From Erythrobacter neustonensis (GTDB lineage Bacteria > Pseudomonadota > Alphaproteobacteria > Sphingomonadales > Sphingomonadaceae): a stretch of 64,000 nucleotides of DNA. A program made the position numbers and the translations under genes. The notes under the pieces are model-generated. The model saw only the letters and a list, made by a program, of their open reading frames with translations. It did no database searches and was not told the origin of the DNA. This document shows, one piece after another, positions 7,846 to 15,907 of this stretch. The stretch covers positions 1,736,001 to 1,800,000 of the forward strand of contig NZ_CP016033.1 of the NCBI RefSeq assembly GCF_001663175.1, read 5' to 3'. How positions within the stretch are numbered: position 1 is the stretch's first letter; each line of letters begins with the position of its first letter.

Positions 7846-8151
7846 TTACGCAGCTATGAGGCATTGCCGCTCATTTAAGATCGGTTGCGCGATCCTGTTG
7901 CGGCCATTCGCGCGCATCCATTCGCGCCGCGCTACCCGAAGTCCATCGCCGCCGGCCTCCTCGATCCACCTCACCATCACGCGCCAGTTGGTGCCGTACC
8001 AGTACTGGGCATCCCAGCCAGTCTTGATGTACTCCTCGCGGAAGTCTGCCGGCATTGGGCGCGCTCTTTCGGGCCGCCTATGCCCATCATAGGCCTTCCG
8101 GTTCGGGTTGCGGTGCCCCGCGCCGCCATATAGTTTCCGCTGCTCGCCCAT
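7846..8151 (-). CDS. Hypothetical protein (101 aa)
   Basis: The ATG at 8151 follows CTAGGGCA, a reasonable ribosome-binding site, and gives a 101-aa basic protein. The N-terminus is rich in R, N and G (GAGHRNPNRKAYDGHRRPERARP). The middle is aromatic and acidic (DFREEYIKTGWDAQYWYGTNWRVMVRWIEEAGG), and the end again basic. I do not recognise a family. The tryptophan- and tyrosine-rich middle, framed by basic segments, could be nucleic-acid binding. It is divergent from the HEPN-like gene, separated by 83 bp. Confidence 0.5.
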   Translation of the reverse strand: MGEQRKLYGGAGHRNPNRKAYDGHRRPERARPMPADFREEYIKTGWDAQYWYGTNWRVMVRWIEEAGGDGLRVARREWMRANGRNRIAQPILNERQCLIAA

Positions 8152-8234
8152 TGCCCTAGAATTACATGTGCAGGGTTCGGCTTTACCGCCTTGCCAAACC
8201 GCGAAACCCAAGCCGAACGAAGAGGAGTTTGCAT

Positions 8235-8690
8235 ATGGACGGCGATCAGTTTGAAGAGGTGATGCTATCTCTCGGGCACGCCGTCTTTGCGGCGCAACTA
8301 TTCGAGATGAACTTAGCGACAACCCTGATTGCGTTGACAATAGCGAGGGGCGACCGGAGCAAGTTTCCCGACGAGGCGGCCGTCCGAAAATGGTTGGATC
8401 ACGTCGATCGACTGCCGATTGGCCAATTGAAAGGGCAGATTAGCAGCCTCGGACTACTGCCCGAACGCATGGTTGAAGAAATTGGCGAGATCAACCGGAG
8501 GAGGGTTGGTGTCGTGCACCATTTCGTAAACCTTTGGTCCGATCGGCTTGATGACGTAGAAGGGCAGCGACAGGCTGTGGAGCACTTGGAGGCAGAGCGA
8601 ACAATCTTCCTCATCGCCGCAAAAAGGCTCCAAGGCGGCCTTGAAAAACTACAGGAGACTGAATTACCTGCGCGGCAGTCACCGACCTAG
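8235..8690 (+). CDS. HEPN-like hypothetical protein (151 aa)
   Basis: The protein is nearly all helix. The first segment (GHAVFAAQLFEMNLATTLIALTIA, residues 14-37) and the segment ending EINRRRVGVVHHFVNLW (residues 85-101) resemble the two core helices of HEPN domains. R90-x4-H95 fits the R-x4-6-H signature of HEPN RNases. This is a weak, pattern-based assignment; many such proteins have no known function. The start at 8235 has an AGGAG box 7 bases upstream. It lies beside a broken WYL-type regulator and an AIPR gene, and HEPN proteins are common in phage-defence and toxin-antitoxin loci. Confidence 0.55.
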   Translation: MDGDQFEEVMLSLGHAVFAAQLFEMNLATTLIALTIARGDRSKFPDEAAVRKWLDHVDRLPIGQLKGQISSLGLLPERMVEEIGEINRRRVGVVHHFVNLWSDRLDDVEGQRQAVEHLEAERTIFLIAAKRLQGGLEKLQETELPARQSPT

Positions 8691-8709
8691 GCGCAAATGT
8701 TACGTTCAG

Positions 8710-9061
8710 CTAAACCATAGTGTCGGTCTCGCCGCAGTCAGCTCGCCTTGCGAGCACTCGACGCCTATCCGCCTCAACGTAACCCACGCCTCTCATCATC
8801 GGCAGGTTCAGGTAGACCTTGTCGACGAGGGTCTGGAACCCGCTGCAGCGGATATAGGTCCGGCTGCTTTTGTTGTAGGCCATGTTGTCGGGAGCCATGG
8901 CGATGTAACGGTTCAGATCTGTGGAACACCTGGTTCACCGATACGCCGAATGCGTCTATCAGGTCGCTCCGATTGACGTGACCCTCCCAAAACAGGCGGA
9001 ACTCGATGAATTCGAGCCGCCGCTCGACACCCCACCTAAGTCCAGCGTTATCTGCTTCCAC
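8710..9061 (-). pseudogene. Frameshifted remnant of a WYL/BrxR-type regulator
   Basis: One frame (from a GTG at 9061) gives a winged-helix N-terminus: RWGVERRLEFIEFRLFWEG, then HVNRSDLIDAFGVSVNQ. This is the form seen at the start of BrxR/CapW/WYL-domain regulators. Around 8925 the homology passes to another frame, which continues DLNRYIAMAPDNMAYNKSSR then YIRCSGFQ, the usual second half of the winged helix. The frame then ends at a stop near 8710 without any WYL domain. So there is a frameshift plus loss of about two-thirds of the gene. Such regulators repress phage-defence loci, and it lies 200 bp upstream of, and divergent from, an AIPR defence gene. Confidence 0.65.
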
Positions 9062-9259
9062 AAGGCCCCCGCCGCAATGACCGTCCCGAAACTGGGTCAG
9101 TCTAGTTACTAGACCTACAGCGGTATGCGAGTGCGCACCAACTGCAATCGCAAATGTCAGTTATTCCAGCATGATCGTGGCCGCTAGCTTCCTTCTCCGC
9201 GGTCGGTAAGTTATCGGGCGCCCATGATGAATCGACCCTGATTTAGGAATTAGCAAACT

Positions 9260-10939
9260 ATGGCAACACTTCTGGATTGGGGTAACGTCGATGCCGCAGC
9301 GGCTCAGATTGAGCAGGCTCTTGGCCTGACAGATCGTCGGGAAGCTTTCACGCTTCTCGCACTGTCGTCATTGCTCCGGATCGATTTCGATGAGGCTCGC
9401 GGCTGCATTACCGATGGCGCAGAGGATAGGGGTGTCGATGCCGTATACCTTGATGAAAGGTTCGGAAGGCGCGTCATCCACCTCGTACAGATCAAATGCC
9501 ATGGAAAATTTTCTCGAAGTGGCCGGAACTTCCCCTCAACGGAAATCGATAAAATCCATTCCTTTATCAGTGACTGCTTCGCTCAGGTCGACGGGTTTCT
9601 GAGCACCTGCAATCCGCTATTGCAGCAGAAGGTCATCGATATTTGGGACTTTGTGCGGAACGGATCCTGTCAGGTGGAGGTGCATCTTTGCTCCAACGGC
9701 GAGCGCCTCATATCAGAGCAGAAGGCCAGGTTCGAAGCGTCTCTGGCGAAATTCAAATTCATTCAGCTCCGCGAGACGGATCTAGATGCGCTGTCAGATT
9801 CTCTTTCGCGACGCTCCTCGACTGAGCGAGAAATCCAGCTGCGGATCATTGAGGAACAGGTCTTCGAGCGTACTGATGGCAATGTTCGCGCCGTTATTGG
9901 CAGCGTCCGTGCTGACGAGTTTATCGAGGCGCTGACCGACCCAGTCAAAAGGAGTCAGCTCGACCCTGATCTATTCGAGGAGAACGTACGCGTATATCTG
10001 GGCGAGCAAAATGACATTAACCGAAGGATATTTGATACTGCTGTCTCAGATGAGGCTGGTCTGTTTTGGTATTTCAACAATGGCATCACAATTGTTTGTG
10101 AGCGCTTCAGCTATCAGCCAGGTTTCAAGAATGCACCCCTGAAGTTGCTCAACCCTCAGGTTGTGAACGGGGGGCAGACATCTCATGCCCTCTTCCAAGC
10201 ATCCAAGGTCAGCTTTGATTCCTTGCAGCGTATCCGACTACTTGTTCGGATAATTGAGACACAGGACAAAAGCCTATACGCAAAGGTCGCCGAAGCGACC
10301 AATAGCCAGACACCGATCCGAAGCCGCGACTTGCGGTCAAATGACCCCATTCTCGCTCGGTTAGAAGCAGCCCTGCTTGCACATGGCTGGTACCTTGATC
10401 GCAAACGAGATCAGCACTCTGAAATTCCGGAGAACAAACGCATCGATGCTTTAAAGCTTGGCCAAATCTGGTTGGCTTATGTCCGAGGGGAACCCGATAA
10501 GGCTAAAACGGCATCAGACAGAATCTTCGGCGAGTATTTCCCGCTGATTTTCGATCCAACCGAGATGGACGCTTTGCGCGTGATAAGTGTTTGGAACCTT
10601 TACATCGAGCTTGAAGCGCAAAGACGGATCAAACTTCAGGAGGCTCGCCGAATTGGGCGGTCAGCTTCAGAGGAGGTTGTTGAATCATTTTGGATCGTCG
10701 AAGGCATCTACCATCTCGCGTTTGCAGTTAAAAAACTGGCTGAGTATTCAAATATCGATATTTTCGATTTTCATGCGGTGAAGGATTTGGTGCAAGACGC
10801 CGAGTCTAGAATGGCAAAATTTGTGAAGGAGCGTCCTGGTATCTCTCTCTATCGACTCTTCCGGACCGCATCGACGAAACAGAGCCTCTTTCAGCCATCC
10901 TCAGAAGATCGGCAACTTCGATTGGCATTGGACCAGTAG
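9260..10939 (+). CDS. AIPR-family (abortive infection phage resistance) protein
   Basis: The 559-aa protein carries the AIPR signature: LFEENVRVYLG then NDINRRIFDTA (about residues 242-262), FWYFNNGITIVCERF, and LNPQVVNGGQTSHALFQ. The N-terminus looks like a PD-(D/E)XK nuclease: GVDAVYLDE with D60, then HLVQIKCHG with Q77-x-K79. Members protect against phage or sit in restriction-type defence islands; the reaction here is predicted DNA cleavage. The ATG at 9260 follows a weak ribosome-binding site. The gene stands alone on the plus strand, next to the remnant of a WYL/BrxR-type regulator and a HEPN-like gene. Confidence 0.85.
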   Translation: MATLLDWGNVDAAAAQIEQALGLTDRREAFTLLALSSLLRIDFDEARGCITDGAEDRGVDAVYLDERFGRRVIHLVQIKCHGKFSRSGRNFPSTEIDKIHSFISDCFAQVDGFLSTCNPLLQQKVIDIWDFVRNGSCQVEVHLCSNGERLISEQKARFEASLAKFKFIQLRETDLDALSDSLSRRSSTEREIQLRIIEEQVFERTDGNVRAVIGSVRADEFIEALTDPVKRSQLDPDLFEENVRVYLGEQNDINRRIFDTAVSDEAGLFWYFNNGITIVCERFSYQPGFKNAPLKLLNPQVVNGGQTSHALFQASKVSFDSLQRIRLLVRIIETQDKSLYAKVAEATNSQTPIRSRDLRSNDPILARLEAALLAHGWYLDRKRDQHSEIPENKRIDALKLGQIWLAYVRGEPDKAKTASDRIFGEYFPLIFDPTEMDALRVISVWNLYIELEAQRRIKLQEARRIGRSASEEVVESFWIVEGIYHLAFAVKKLAEYSNIDIFDFHAVKDLVQDAESRMAKFVKERPGISLYRLFRTASTKQSLFQPSSEDRQLRLALDQ

Positions 10940-10963
10940 TTTCTCCGCTAGCAGGACTATAAT

Positions 10964-11563
10964 TTAAGGTGATGCGCCTGCAGCTGGCGAACCATCACCT
11001 CGCCGGATCGTCCGATACACGGTCGGCCGTGAGACCTTGAACAGCTTGCCGAGGTCGCTGATCGAGTATTCGCCGGTGGCGTGCATCTTGAGCAGTTCGC
11101 GCTGCTGAAGGTCGGACAGCTTGGGAGGCTTGCCGCGGAGCTTGCCCTTGTCGCGGGCGATCTTCATGCCTTCGCGGGTGCGCAGGCGGATGAGGTCGCT
11201 CTCGAACTCGGCGAAGGTCGCGAGGATGTTGAAGAACATCCGGCCCATGGGATCATTGGGGTCGTATACCTGCTTGCCCAGCGCCAGGCTCACGCCGCGC
11301 TTTTCCAGCTCATCGGAGATCGCGCGGGCGTCGGGCACTGATCGGGCGAGGCGATCCAGCTTGGGCACGACGAGCGTCTCGCCGGCGCGGACCGCGGCCA
11401 GTGCCTGGGCGAGGCCGGGGCGATCGCGGTTGCGGCCGGTGAGGCCATGGTCGGTGTAGATGCGGTCCTCCAGCACACCGAGTTCGATGAGAGCCCGGCG
11501 CTGTGCGGTGAGATCCTGCTTGTCGGTCGAGCAGCGGGCATATCCGATGAGGGTGTTGGTCAT
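10964..11563 (-). CDS. Serine recombinase / resolvase (TnpR-like)
   Basis: The 199-aa protein is of typical resolvase/invertase length. The catalytic domain begins IGYARCSTDKQDL with nucleophile S12, followed by the conserved VPKLDRLARSV and GRMFFNILATFAEFESDLI regions. The C-terminus (about 145-190) is a helix-turn-helix: SDLQQRELLKMHATGEYSIS then KLFKVSRPTVYRTI. These enzymes resolve transposon cointegrates or invert DNA at res/hix sites. No transposase is next to it, so it is probably a leftover of a Tn3-like unit, with its res site expected in the 260 bp between 11564 and 11824. Confidence 0.9.
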   Translation of the reverse strand: MTNTLIGYARCSTDKQDLTAQRRALIELGVLEDRIYTDHGLTGRNRDRPGLAQALAAVRAGETLVVPKLDRLARSVPDARAISDELEKRGVSLALGKQVYDPNDPMGRMFFNILATFAEFESDLIRLRTREGMKIARDKGKLRGKPPKLSDLQQRELLKMHATGEYSISDLGKLFKVSRPTVYRTIRRGDGSPAAGASP

Positions 11564-11824
11564 TTGTAACGGATGAGGCCCCCGTGTGAGAAAATAAAGC
11601 GTACCACCTTAATGAGAGGGCGGGCAAGCCGGATTTGCGGAGGGCAAGGGGGTCTGCCCTTCGGCAACCCAAAAGTGTCCGGTGAGCGATCCCTTTCGGA
11701 CAATGTGGAAAGTGGCGCCGCAGCGCCTGATCAGCAAAGAATAGTCATAGCTGAGATTCTTTGGCACTCGCGGGGTAATGTGCTAAGGAGAATTTTATGT
11801 CATGAAGCCTTTGGAGTGACATTT

Positions 11825-12067
11825 ATGGGTGTCGAGGTCAGAGTAATGGAAAATGGCCGAATGGTCCTGCCAGCTGCCATCCGGAAGCGGCTCGGCCTCG
11901 AAAAGGGCGGAACAGTGATCGTAGAGGTAGGCGACGAGGAGGTAACGCTTCGTTCCGTTGAGCAGGTGCTCGACAAAGTGAAGGCGACTTTTGCCAAGTA
12001 TGCCGATTTGCCGGGCACGTCGGTCGATGACTTTCTGGCGAACAGGCACGCGGAGAGCGGTGAATGA
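11825..12067 (+). CDS. vapB: AbrB/VapB-type antitoxin
   Basis: The 80-aa protein has a SpoVT/AbrB swapped-hairpin DNA-binding domain: VRVMENGRMVLPAAIRKRLGLEKGGTV at residues 5-31, then VEVGDEEVTLRS. An acidic C-terminal tail would bind the toxin. Its stop overlaps the start of the PIN-domain gene by 4 bp (ATGA at 12064-12067), the usual VapBC arrangement. I chose the ATG at 11825 because the AbrB fold starts right after it; an upstream in-frame extension has no homology. It probably autorepresses the operon. Confidence 0.85.
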   Translation: MGVEVRVMENGRMVLPAAIRKRLGLEKGGTVIVEVGDEEVTLRSVEQVLDKVKATFAKYADLPGTSVDDFLANRHAESGE

Positions 12068-12453
12068 GCGAGGTTGTGCTCGACGCGTCCGCGCTGCTCG
12101 CATTTCTAAAAGATGAGCCCGGCGGCAGCGCTGTGAGGCAGCTGATGCCGACCTCCATAATGTCTGCCATCAATCTGGCGGAGGTTGCGACCACGTTCAT
12201 CCATGGCGGCATGCCCGCTGACGAGGTTGAGCTTGCATTACGCGAGCTGCCAATTCGCATTGTGCCGCTCGATGAAGATCAGGCTTATCAAGCGAGTGCT
12301 CTTCGCCTGCTTACGGCCGACAAGGGCTTATCGCTCGGCGACAGGTGCTGTCTTGCTCTGGCCCGCTCTCTGGCGCTGCCAGCATTGACATGCGATCGCG
12401 TATGGGGAGGGCTGCCGCCTGGCATTGGAGTTGAGGTGCAACTCGTCAGGTGA
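12064..12453 (+). CDS. vapC: VapC-type PIN-domain toxin (ribonuclease)
   Basis: The 129-aa PIN domain has all four acidic positions: D7 (VVLDASALLAF), E40 (INLAEVATTF), D93 (LSLGDRCCLALA) and D111 (LTCDRVW). VapC toxins are Mg-dependent RNases that cut tRNA or rRNA and are neutralised by VapB. The spacing and overlap with the AbrB-type gene complete a canonical module. The toxin looks intact. Confidence 0.9.
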   Translation: MSEVVLDASALLAFLKDEPGGSAVRQLMPTSIMSAINLAEVATTFIHGGMPADEVELALRELPIRIVPLDEDQAYQASALRLLTADKGLSLGDRCCLALARSLALPALTCDRVWGGLPPGIGVEVQLVR

Positions 12454-12749
12454 GCATTCGCCTTCGGGCGAGCAATTGCGATGCCAGCAGCGTGATGTTT
12501 TCGCCTTGTTCTTGCTTAGCGTTGTTTAGCGTACCTTCCGCGCTCTGCCCTTCACCGGCATTGCTGGCGCGAAAGGACGCGCCTTATGTAGGTTTCCTGT
12601 TCCGTTGCTACTCAACCCCGGCATGGCCGCTTTACCTCGCTTCTGAAAAATTCCTGCCATTCAGCAATCGAGCCCGAAGTCGACGAAATTCGATCATGAT
12701 AATTTGCGGAAAACCGGTCATCGTAAATGGGCTTGCAAGCTGATAGAGG

Positions 12750-13343
12750 ATGCCAAAACTAAAATTGGTCAACCAAATGAACCGGCTACAAGGCTTCTCC
12801 GCTTTAGCAATTCGCGCAGCATCTCTACCCGGCGTCGCTCTGCTTCTCTATGTAGCTGGGCGGCTCGCCCTCGAATACGTTCCCAAGCTCGCGAAGGCTC
12901 CCTGCGAGTCTGCTGACAGGCTCTATCACCTTTCGAACGGTTTAGAGGCCGTCCTCCTTGTCGTTGGTTTGCTTCTCCAAATATGTGTGTTGCGCCGCCC
13001 AAACTTACGTTTGCTTGTCGGAGCGGTAGCGGTTCCTATTATGGCACTACTGGTCCAGGATGCTGCCATCGATCACGAGAACTCGCGCCAACAGAAGTGC
13101 GAGATGCGCACGCTACCCCAAGCGATGGCCTTTTGTGGAGCCAACCCTGCACATTACCGCCGCGAAAAGAAAAGCTTTGAATACGATGTCAGCTACGAAT
13201 TCGAGGTGCTTACGCTGGTTGCGCCGGGCACGACTGATGCAGCGTGGCAGTGCCTGAACAATTGGTCAGCCTTCTACGGGTCAGTGTCCATCAACGTCGA
13301 TGAAAGTGTCTACGATCAACCCAGATCTACGATGAAGCGCTGA
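12750..13343 (+). CDS. Membrane protein of unknown function (197 aa)
   Basis: Three hydrophobic stretches can be seen: ALAIRAASLPGVALLLYVAG (about 18-37), GLEAVLLVVGLLLQICVL (about 64-81) and LRLLVGAVAVPIMALLV (about 86-102). A soluble C-terminal half of about 95 residues follows with four cysteines, two of them in a C-x(11)-C arrangement. No family recognised. GAGG lies 5 bases before the ATG. It is a single gene between VapBC and the tyrosine recombinase. The C-terminal half may be periplasmic, with disulfides. Confidence 0.6.
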   Translation: MPKLKLVNQMNRLQGFSALAIRAASLPGVALLLYVAGRLALEYVPKLAKAPCESADRLYHLSNGLEAVLLVVGLLLQICVLRRPNLRLLVGAVAVPIMALLVQDAAIDHENSRQQKCEMRTLPQAMAFCGANPAHYRREKKSFEYDVSYEFEVLTLVAPGTTDAAWQCLNNWSAFYGSVSINVDESVYDQPRSTMKR

Positions 13344-13485
13344 TCGGAGGCCAACGAACGACCGCTTTTTCTCATGCAGCCAAGAAGGCGGACTGTCGCG
13401 AAACCACCCATTTGTTGCCGGTTCGGTGAACGTCCAGCCTCGACAAATGCGGCCATCGGAGCTCGCCCGACGGCCGCCAACATTG

Positions 13486-14118
13486 TCAAATCTCGATGCG
13501 CTCCGCCAGGACAAGAGCATCCTCCACATCGACCCCGAGATACCTGACCGTGTTTTCGATCTTGGAGTGGCCAAGCAGAATTTGGACCGCACGCAGGTTC
13601 CCGGTTGTGCGGTAAATCATGGCCGCTTTGGTGCGCCGCATGGAATGAGTGCCGTAGTCTTCACGCCGCAACCCGACTGCGGTGACCCATTCATCGACGA
13701 GCCGGGCATACTGCCGCGTGCTCATCGGTTGGCCGGAATAAATTCTGCTCGGGAACACGAAATCATCGATGGTGCCGCCCCGTCGCAGAAGCCATGTCGC
13801 CAGACTCGAGCGGGCGTCAGCGGTGATTTCAAATTGCACGGGTCGACCGGTTTTCCGCTGAATGATCATCGCGCGGTCGCGAACCTCAGATCCGGCTACG
13901 AGGTCGCCGATCTTGAGCCTGACCAGATCGCAGCCCCGCAGCTTGCTGTCGATCGCAAGGTCGAAGAGGGCACGGTCCCGGAGCCGCTCCTCGCGGTCGA
14001 GGAAGAAGCGGATCGCCCAAATCTGCTTTTGTGTCAGCGGCCGCTTGGTGCCGACGGTCTTGCCAGCATTCCACGAGACCCGATTCTGCATGGCAGGGTC
14101 GAGGTGAGAGTAGGTCAT
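13486..14118 (-). CDS. Tyrosine recombinase / integrase
   Basis: With the start at 14118 the protein is 210 aa. It has the full catalytic set: R61 (KLRGCDLVRL), K89 (QRKTGRPV), H158 and R161 (THSMRRTK), H184 (LLGHSKIENT) and the nucleophile Y193 (VRYLGV). There are three consecutive ATGs (14124, 14121, 14118); the last is best spaced from GGAGA. It is short, mostly a catalytic domain with a reduced arm-binding N-terminus, as in the small integrases of mobile islands. Such enzymes insert and excise DNA at att sites. Its distance from the tRNA remnant (6 kb) suggests either a rearranged island or its own nested element. Confidence 0.9.
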   Translation of the reverse strand: MTYSHLDPAMQNRVSWNAGKTVGTKRPLTQKQIWAIRFFLDREERLRDRALFDLAIDSKLRGCDLVRLKIGDLVAGSEVRDRAMIIQRKTGRPVQFEITADARSSLATWLLRRGGTIDDFVFPSRIYSGQPMSTRQYARLVDEWVTAVGLRREDYGTHSMRRTKAAMIYRTTGNLRAVQILLGHSKIENTVRYLGVDVEDALVLAERIEI

Positions 14119-14351
14119 CATCATTCTCCATAGCCTTGATTGGCCAAGGAGAAAGAACGGGTGTCGCTCCAGCAACGTCGCCCTTGCCGTGCCTAGGCAG
14201 CTTGAAAGCAGGCTCCGCCACCTCGGGCCAGCACAGGCAAAAAGGGCAGCTTTCGGGATCCCGGCGCGCGCCCGCTCATGACCGGGGATGGGTGGAAAGC
14301 GGACATATCGAAGCTGCTCGGCTGCGCCTGCATCGGAAATTTGCCAAGGGA

Positions 14352-15092
14352 TCAGACAATGATTGCCCCAGACTCCAACCTGACTGTTATCACGGGTCGT
14401 ATGGCGGAACGGCTTGTCCAATCCCAAATGATTGTCACGTCGTAGTTGCCAAGACCATAGACAAAGCAATCTCGTTTACCGTCGTCGCCAGACTCGCTGC
14501 AATTTCCTACATAAGTTGGCCGATCCGCGATCATGAGGAACTCTGCCGCGCAGCGCGCCTCTAGCCACGTGTCGTTTAGCGATTTGCAGTCCAGTGAGAC
14601 TGGTTCCTTCGCCCTAACTGCTGCAGCGACTTGTTTGAGCCTTGGGAGGCCAAAACCTGCGGTGCGGTCGCTCTCGCTATTGACCCAATAATCACGGACA
14701 CCTTCGAGAGTTCGGCACGCCTCTTTCACCTTATCGCCCGACATCTCATAACCTTCTCCGAGGTAATGATATTGGCTGGACAAACTGGCGATGCGGACCG
14801 GCTTAGTTATGGTTCTGCCATCACGGTGCTGCGTTTGACGATATTCCAAACTGATGACATCGCGTTTGCATAGGCCATCGTCTGCCACGTAAGGTGCGGT
14901 AGCGATTTTGGCCGGATCAGCGGGGCCAGAGAGCAGCCCTGTGAGATCATCAACCACAGCCTTCCGTCGGGCCACCTCCGACATGCGTTCACGCTCAGGA
15001 TGGACGGGCTGAATGCGCTGACCAGTCGCGAACACGGATGGAACGAATAGGACGTATCCTGTGAGCGCGATTGTCGACGCAAACCACCTCAT
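14352..15092 (-). CDS. Exported hypothetical protein (246 aa)
   Basis: The N-terminus (MRWFASTIALTGYVLFVPSVFATG) is a clear Sec signal peptide with a likely cut after about residue 22. The mature part is about 220 aa and has several cysteines (in GLCKRD, KEACRTL, LDCKSL, ARCAAEF, GNCSES and KRDCFV), so a disulfide-rich periplasmic domain is likely. I recognise no family. Its 3' end faces the integrase start. Nothing ties it to a pathway. Confidence 0.6.
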   Translation of the reverse strand: MRWFASTIALTGYVLFVPSVFATGQRIQPVHPERERMSEVARRKAVVDDLTGLLSGPADPAKIATAPYVADDGLCKRDVISLEYRQTQHRDGRTITKPVRIASLSSQYHYLGEGYEMSGDKVKEACRTLEGVRDYWVNSESDRTAGFGLPRLKQVAAAVRAKEPVSLDCKSLNDTWLEARCAAEFLMIADRPTYVGNCSESGDDGKRDCFVYGLGNYDVTIIWDWTSRSAIRPVITVRLESGAIIV

Positions 15093-15469
15093 ATCTTGCC
15101 TCTCCGCCCCTAAGGATCTGAAAGTTCCTTTAAGTCTAACAATTAAGCTATGGCAAGCTGATGAACCTGAGCCGCGTCCGCAATGGGCTCGATTTGCGAA
15201 TTTCCGCTTTCAGCGAGAAACCCGTGGAAGCTGCCTTGCCGCATCCGCGATCTCGGCTGAGCTTGCCGTGCTGGATCAGAATGTCGATGCTATAGGCATC
15301 GCATGCTCGCCAATTCCACAGATCAGACCGACAAAATGCCATCGGCGGCGTCGTATCGGGCGGCGCTTGCGCTGAAGGACACGGGGCAAACCTGGCCTGC
15401 GGGGCTTTTCCGCAGGGTGAGGGTAGGGCGCATGTGGCCAGTACGCCCGAGGCCACAATGAAGGAAGGT
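15093..15469. other. No gene supported; one small hairpin
   Basis: About 375 bp between the divergent exported-protein gene and the RecD2 operon. Short frames on both strands lack start signals and family resemblance. A 7-bp stem (CCTGCGG / CCGCAGG, 15396-15416) lies shortly before the operon. Confidence 0.45.
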
Positions 15470-15907
15470 ATGGATTCGGAACAGCGCCTGCGAGACAGGC
15501 TTCGCAAAATCGAGGCGCTCTATGCAGGGGCAGCAACGGCGGGGGAGAGGGCGGCCGCGGGGGCCGCGGCGGAACGCATTCGCAAGCAGTTTGACACGGC
15601 CAGCAAGAAAGAGCGTGCGGAAGAGTTCAAGTTCTCGATCCCTGATTTATGGTCCCGCCAGCTGTTTACAGCCCTATGCAGGCGGTACGGGATCCGGCCC
15701 TTTCGTTATCGGCGCATGCATCGCCAGAGCGTGCTCATCCGCGCGCCGGCCAGTTTCGTGAACGGCGTCCTGTGGCCCGAGTTTGAGGAATTGAGTAACG
15801 CACTGACCCTGCATCTTGCAGAGATCACGGAGAAGATCATCCGCGAGGAGGTCCATGAGGCGACGGGGGACGCTGACGAAATCGAGGAGCCTCGGCAGCT
15901 GCGATGA
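15470..15907 (+). CDS. DUF2786-like protein (145 aa) coupled to a RecD2 helicase
   Basis: The N-terminal helix (RLRDRLRKIEALYAGAATAGERAAAGAAAERI) resembles the lysine/alanine-rich start of DUF2786 proteins. The middle (DLWSRQLFTALCRRYGIRPFRYRRMHRQSV) is basic and could contact DNA. The tail is acidic. I chose ATG 15470 because AAGGA lies 4 bases before it; GTG 15434 and ATG 15458 are in-frame alternatives. The stop overlaps the RecD2 start by 4 bp, so the two products are probably made together. Function unknown; the pairing is the main clue. Confidence 0.65.
   Translation: MDSEQRLRDRLRKIEALYAGAATAGERAAAGAAAERIRKQFDTASKKERAEEFKFSIPDLWSRQLFTALCRRYGIRPFRYRRMHRQSVLIRAPASFVNGVLWPEFEELSNALTLHLAEITEKIIREEVHEATGDADEIEEPRQLR

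Noticed and set aside
12450..12743. 97-residue plus-strand frame after vapC
   Set aside because: Cysteine- and serine-rich low-quality translation with no family resemblance; the 4-bp overlap with vapC looks accidental.
14197..14225. GCTCCGCCACC near the integrase as a possible attP matching the tRNA end
   Set aside because: Only 11 bases match the 20027-20038 region and the flanks differ; too short in GC-rich DNA to claim an att core.
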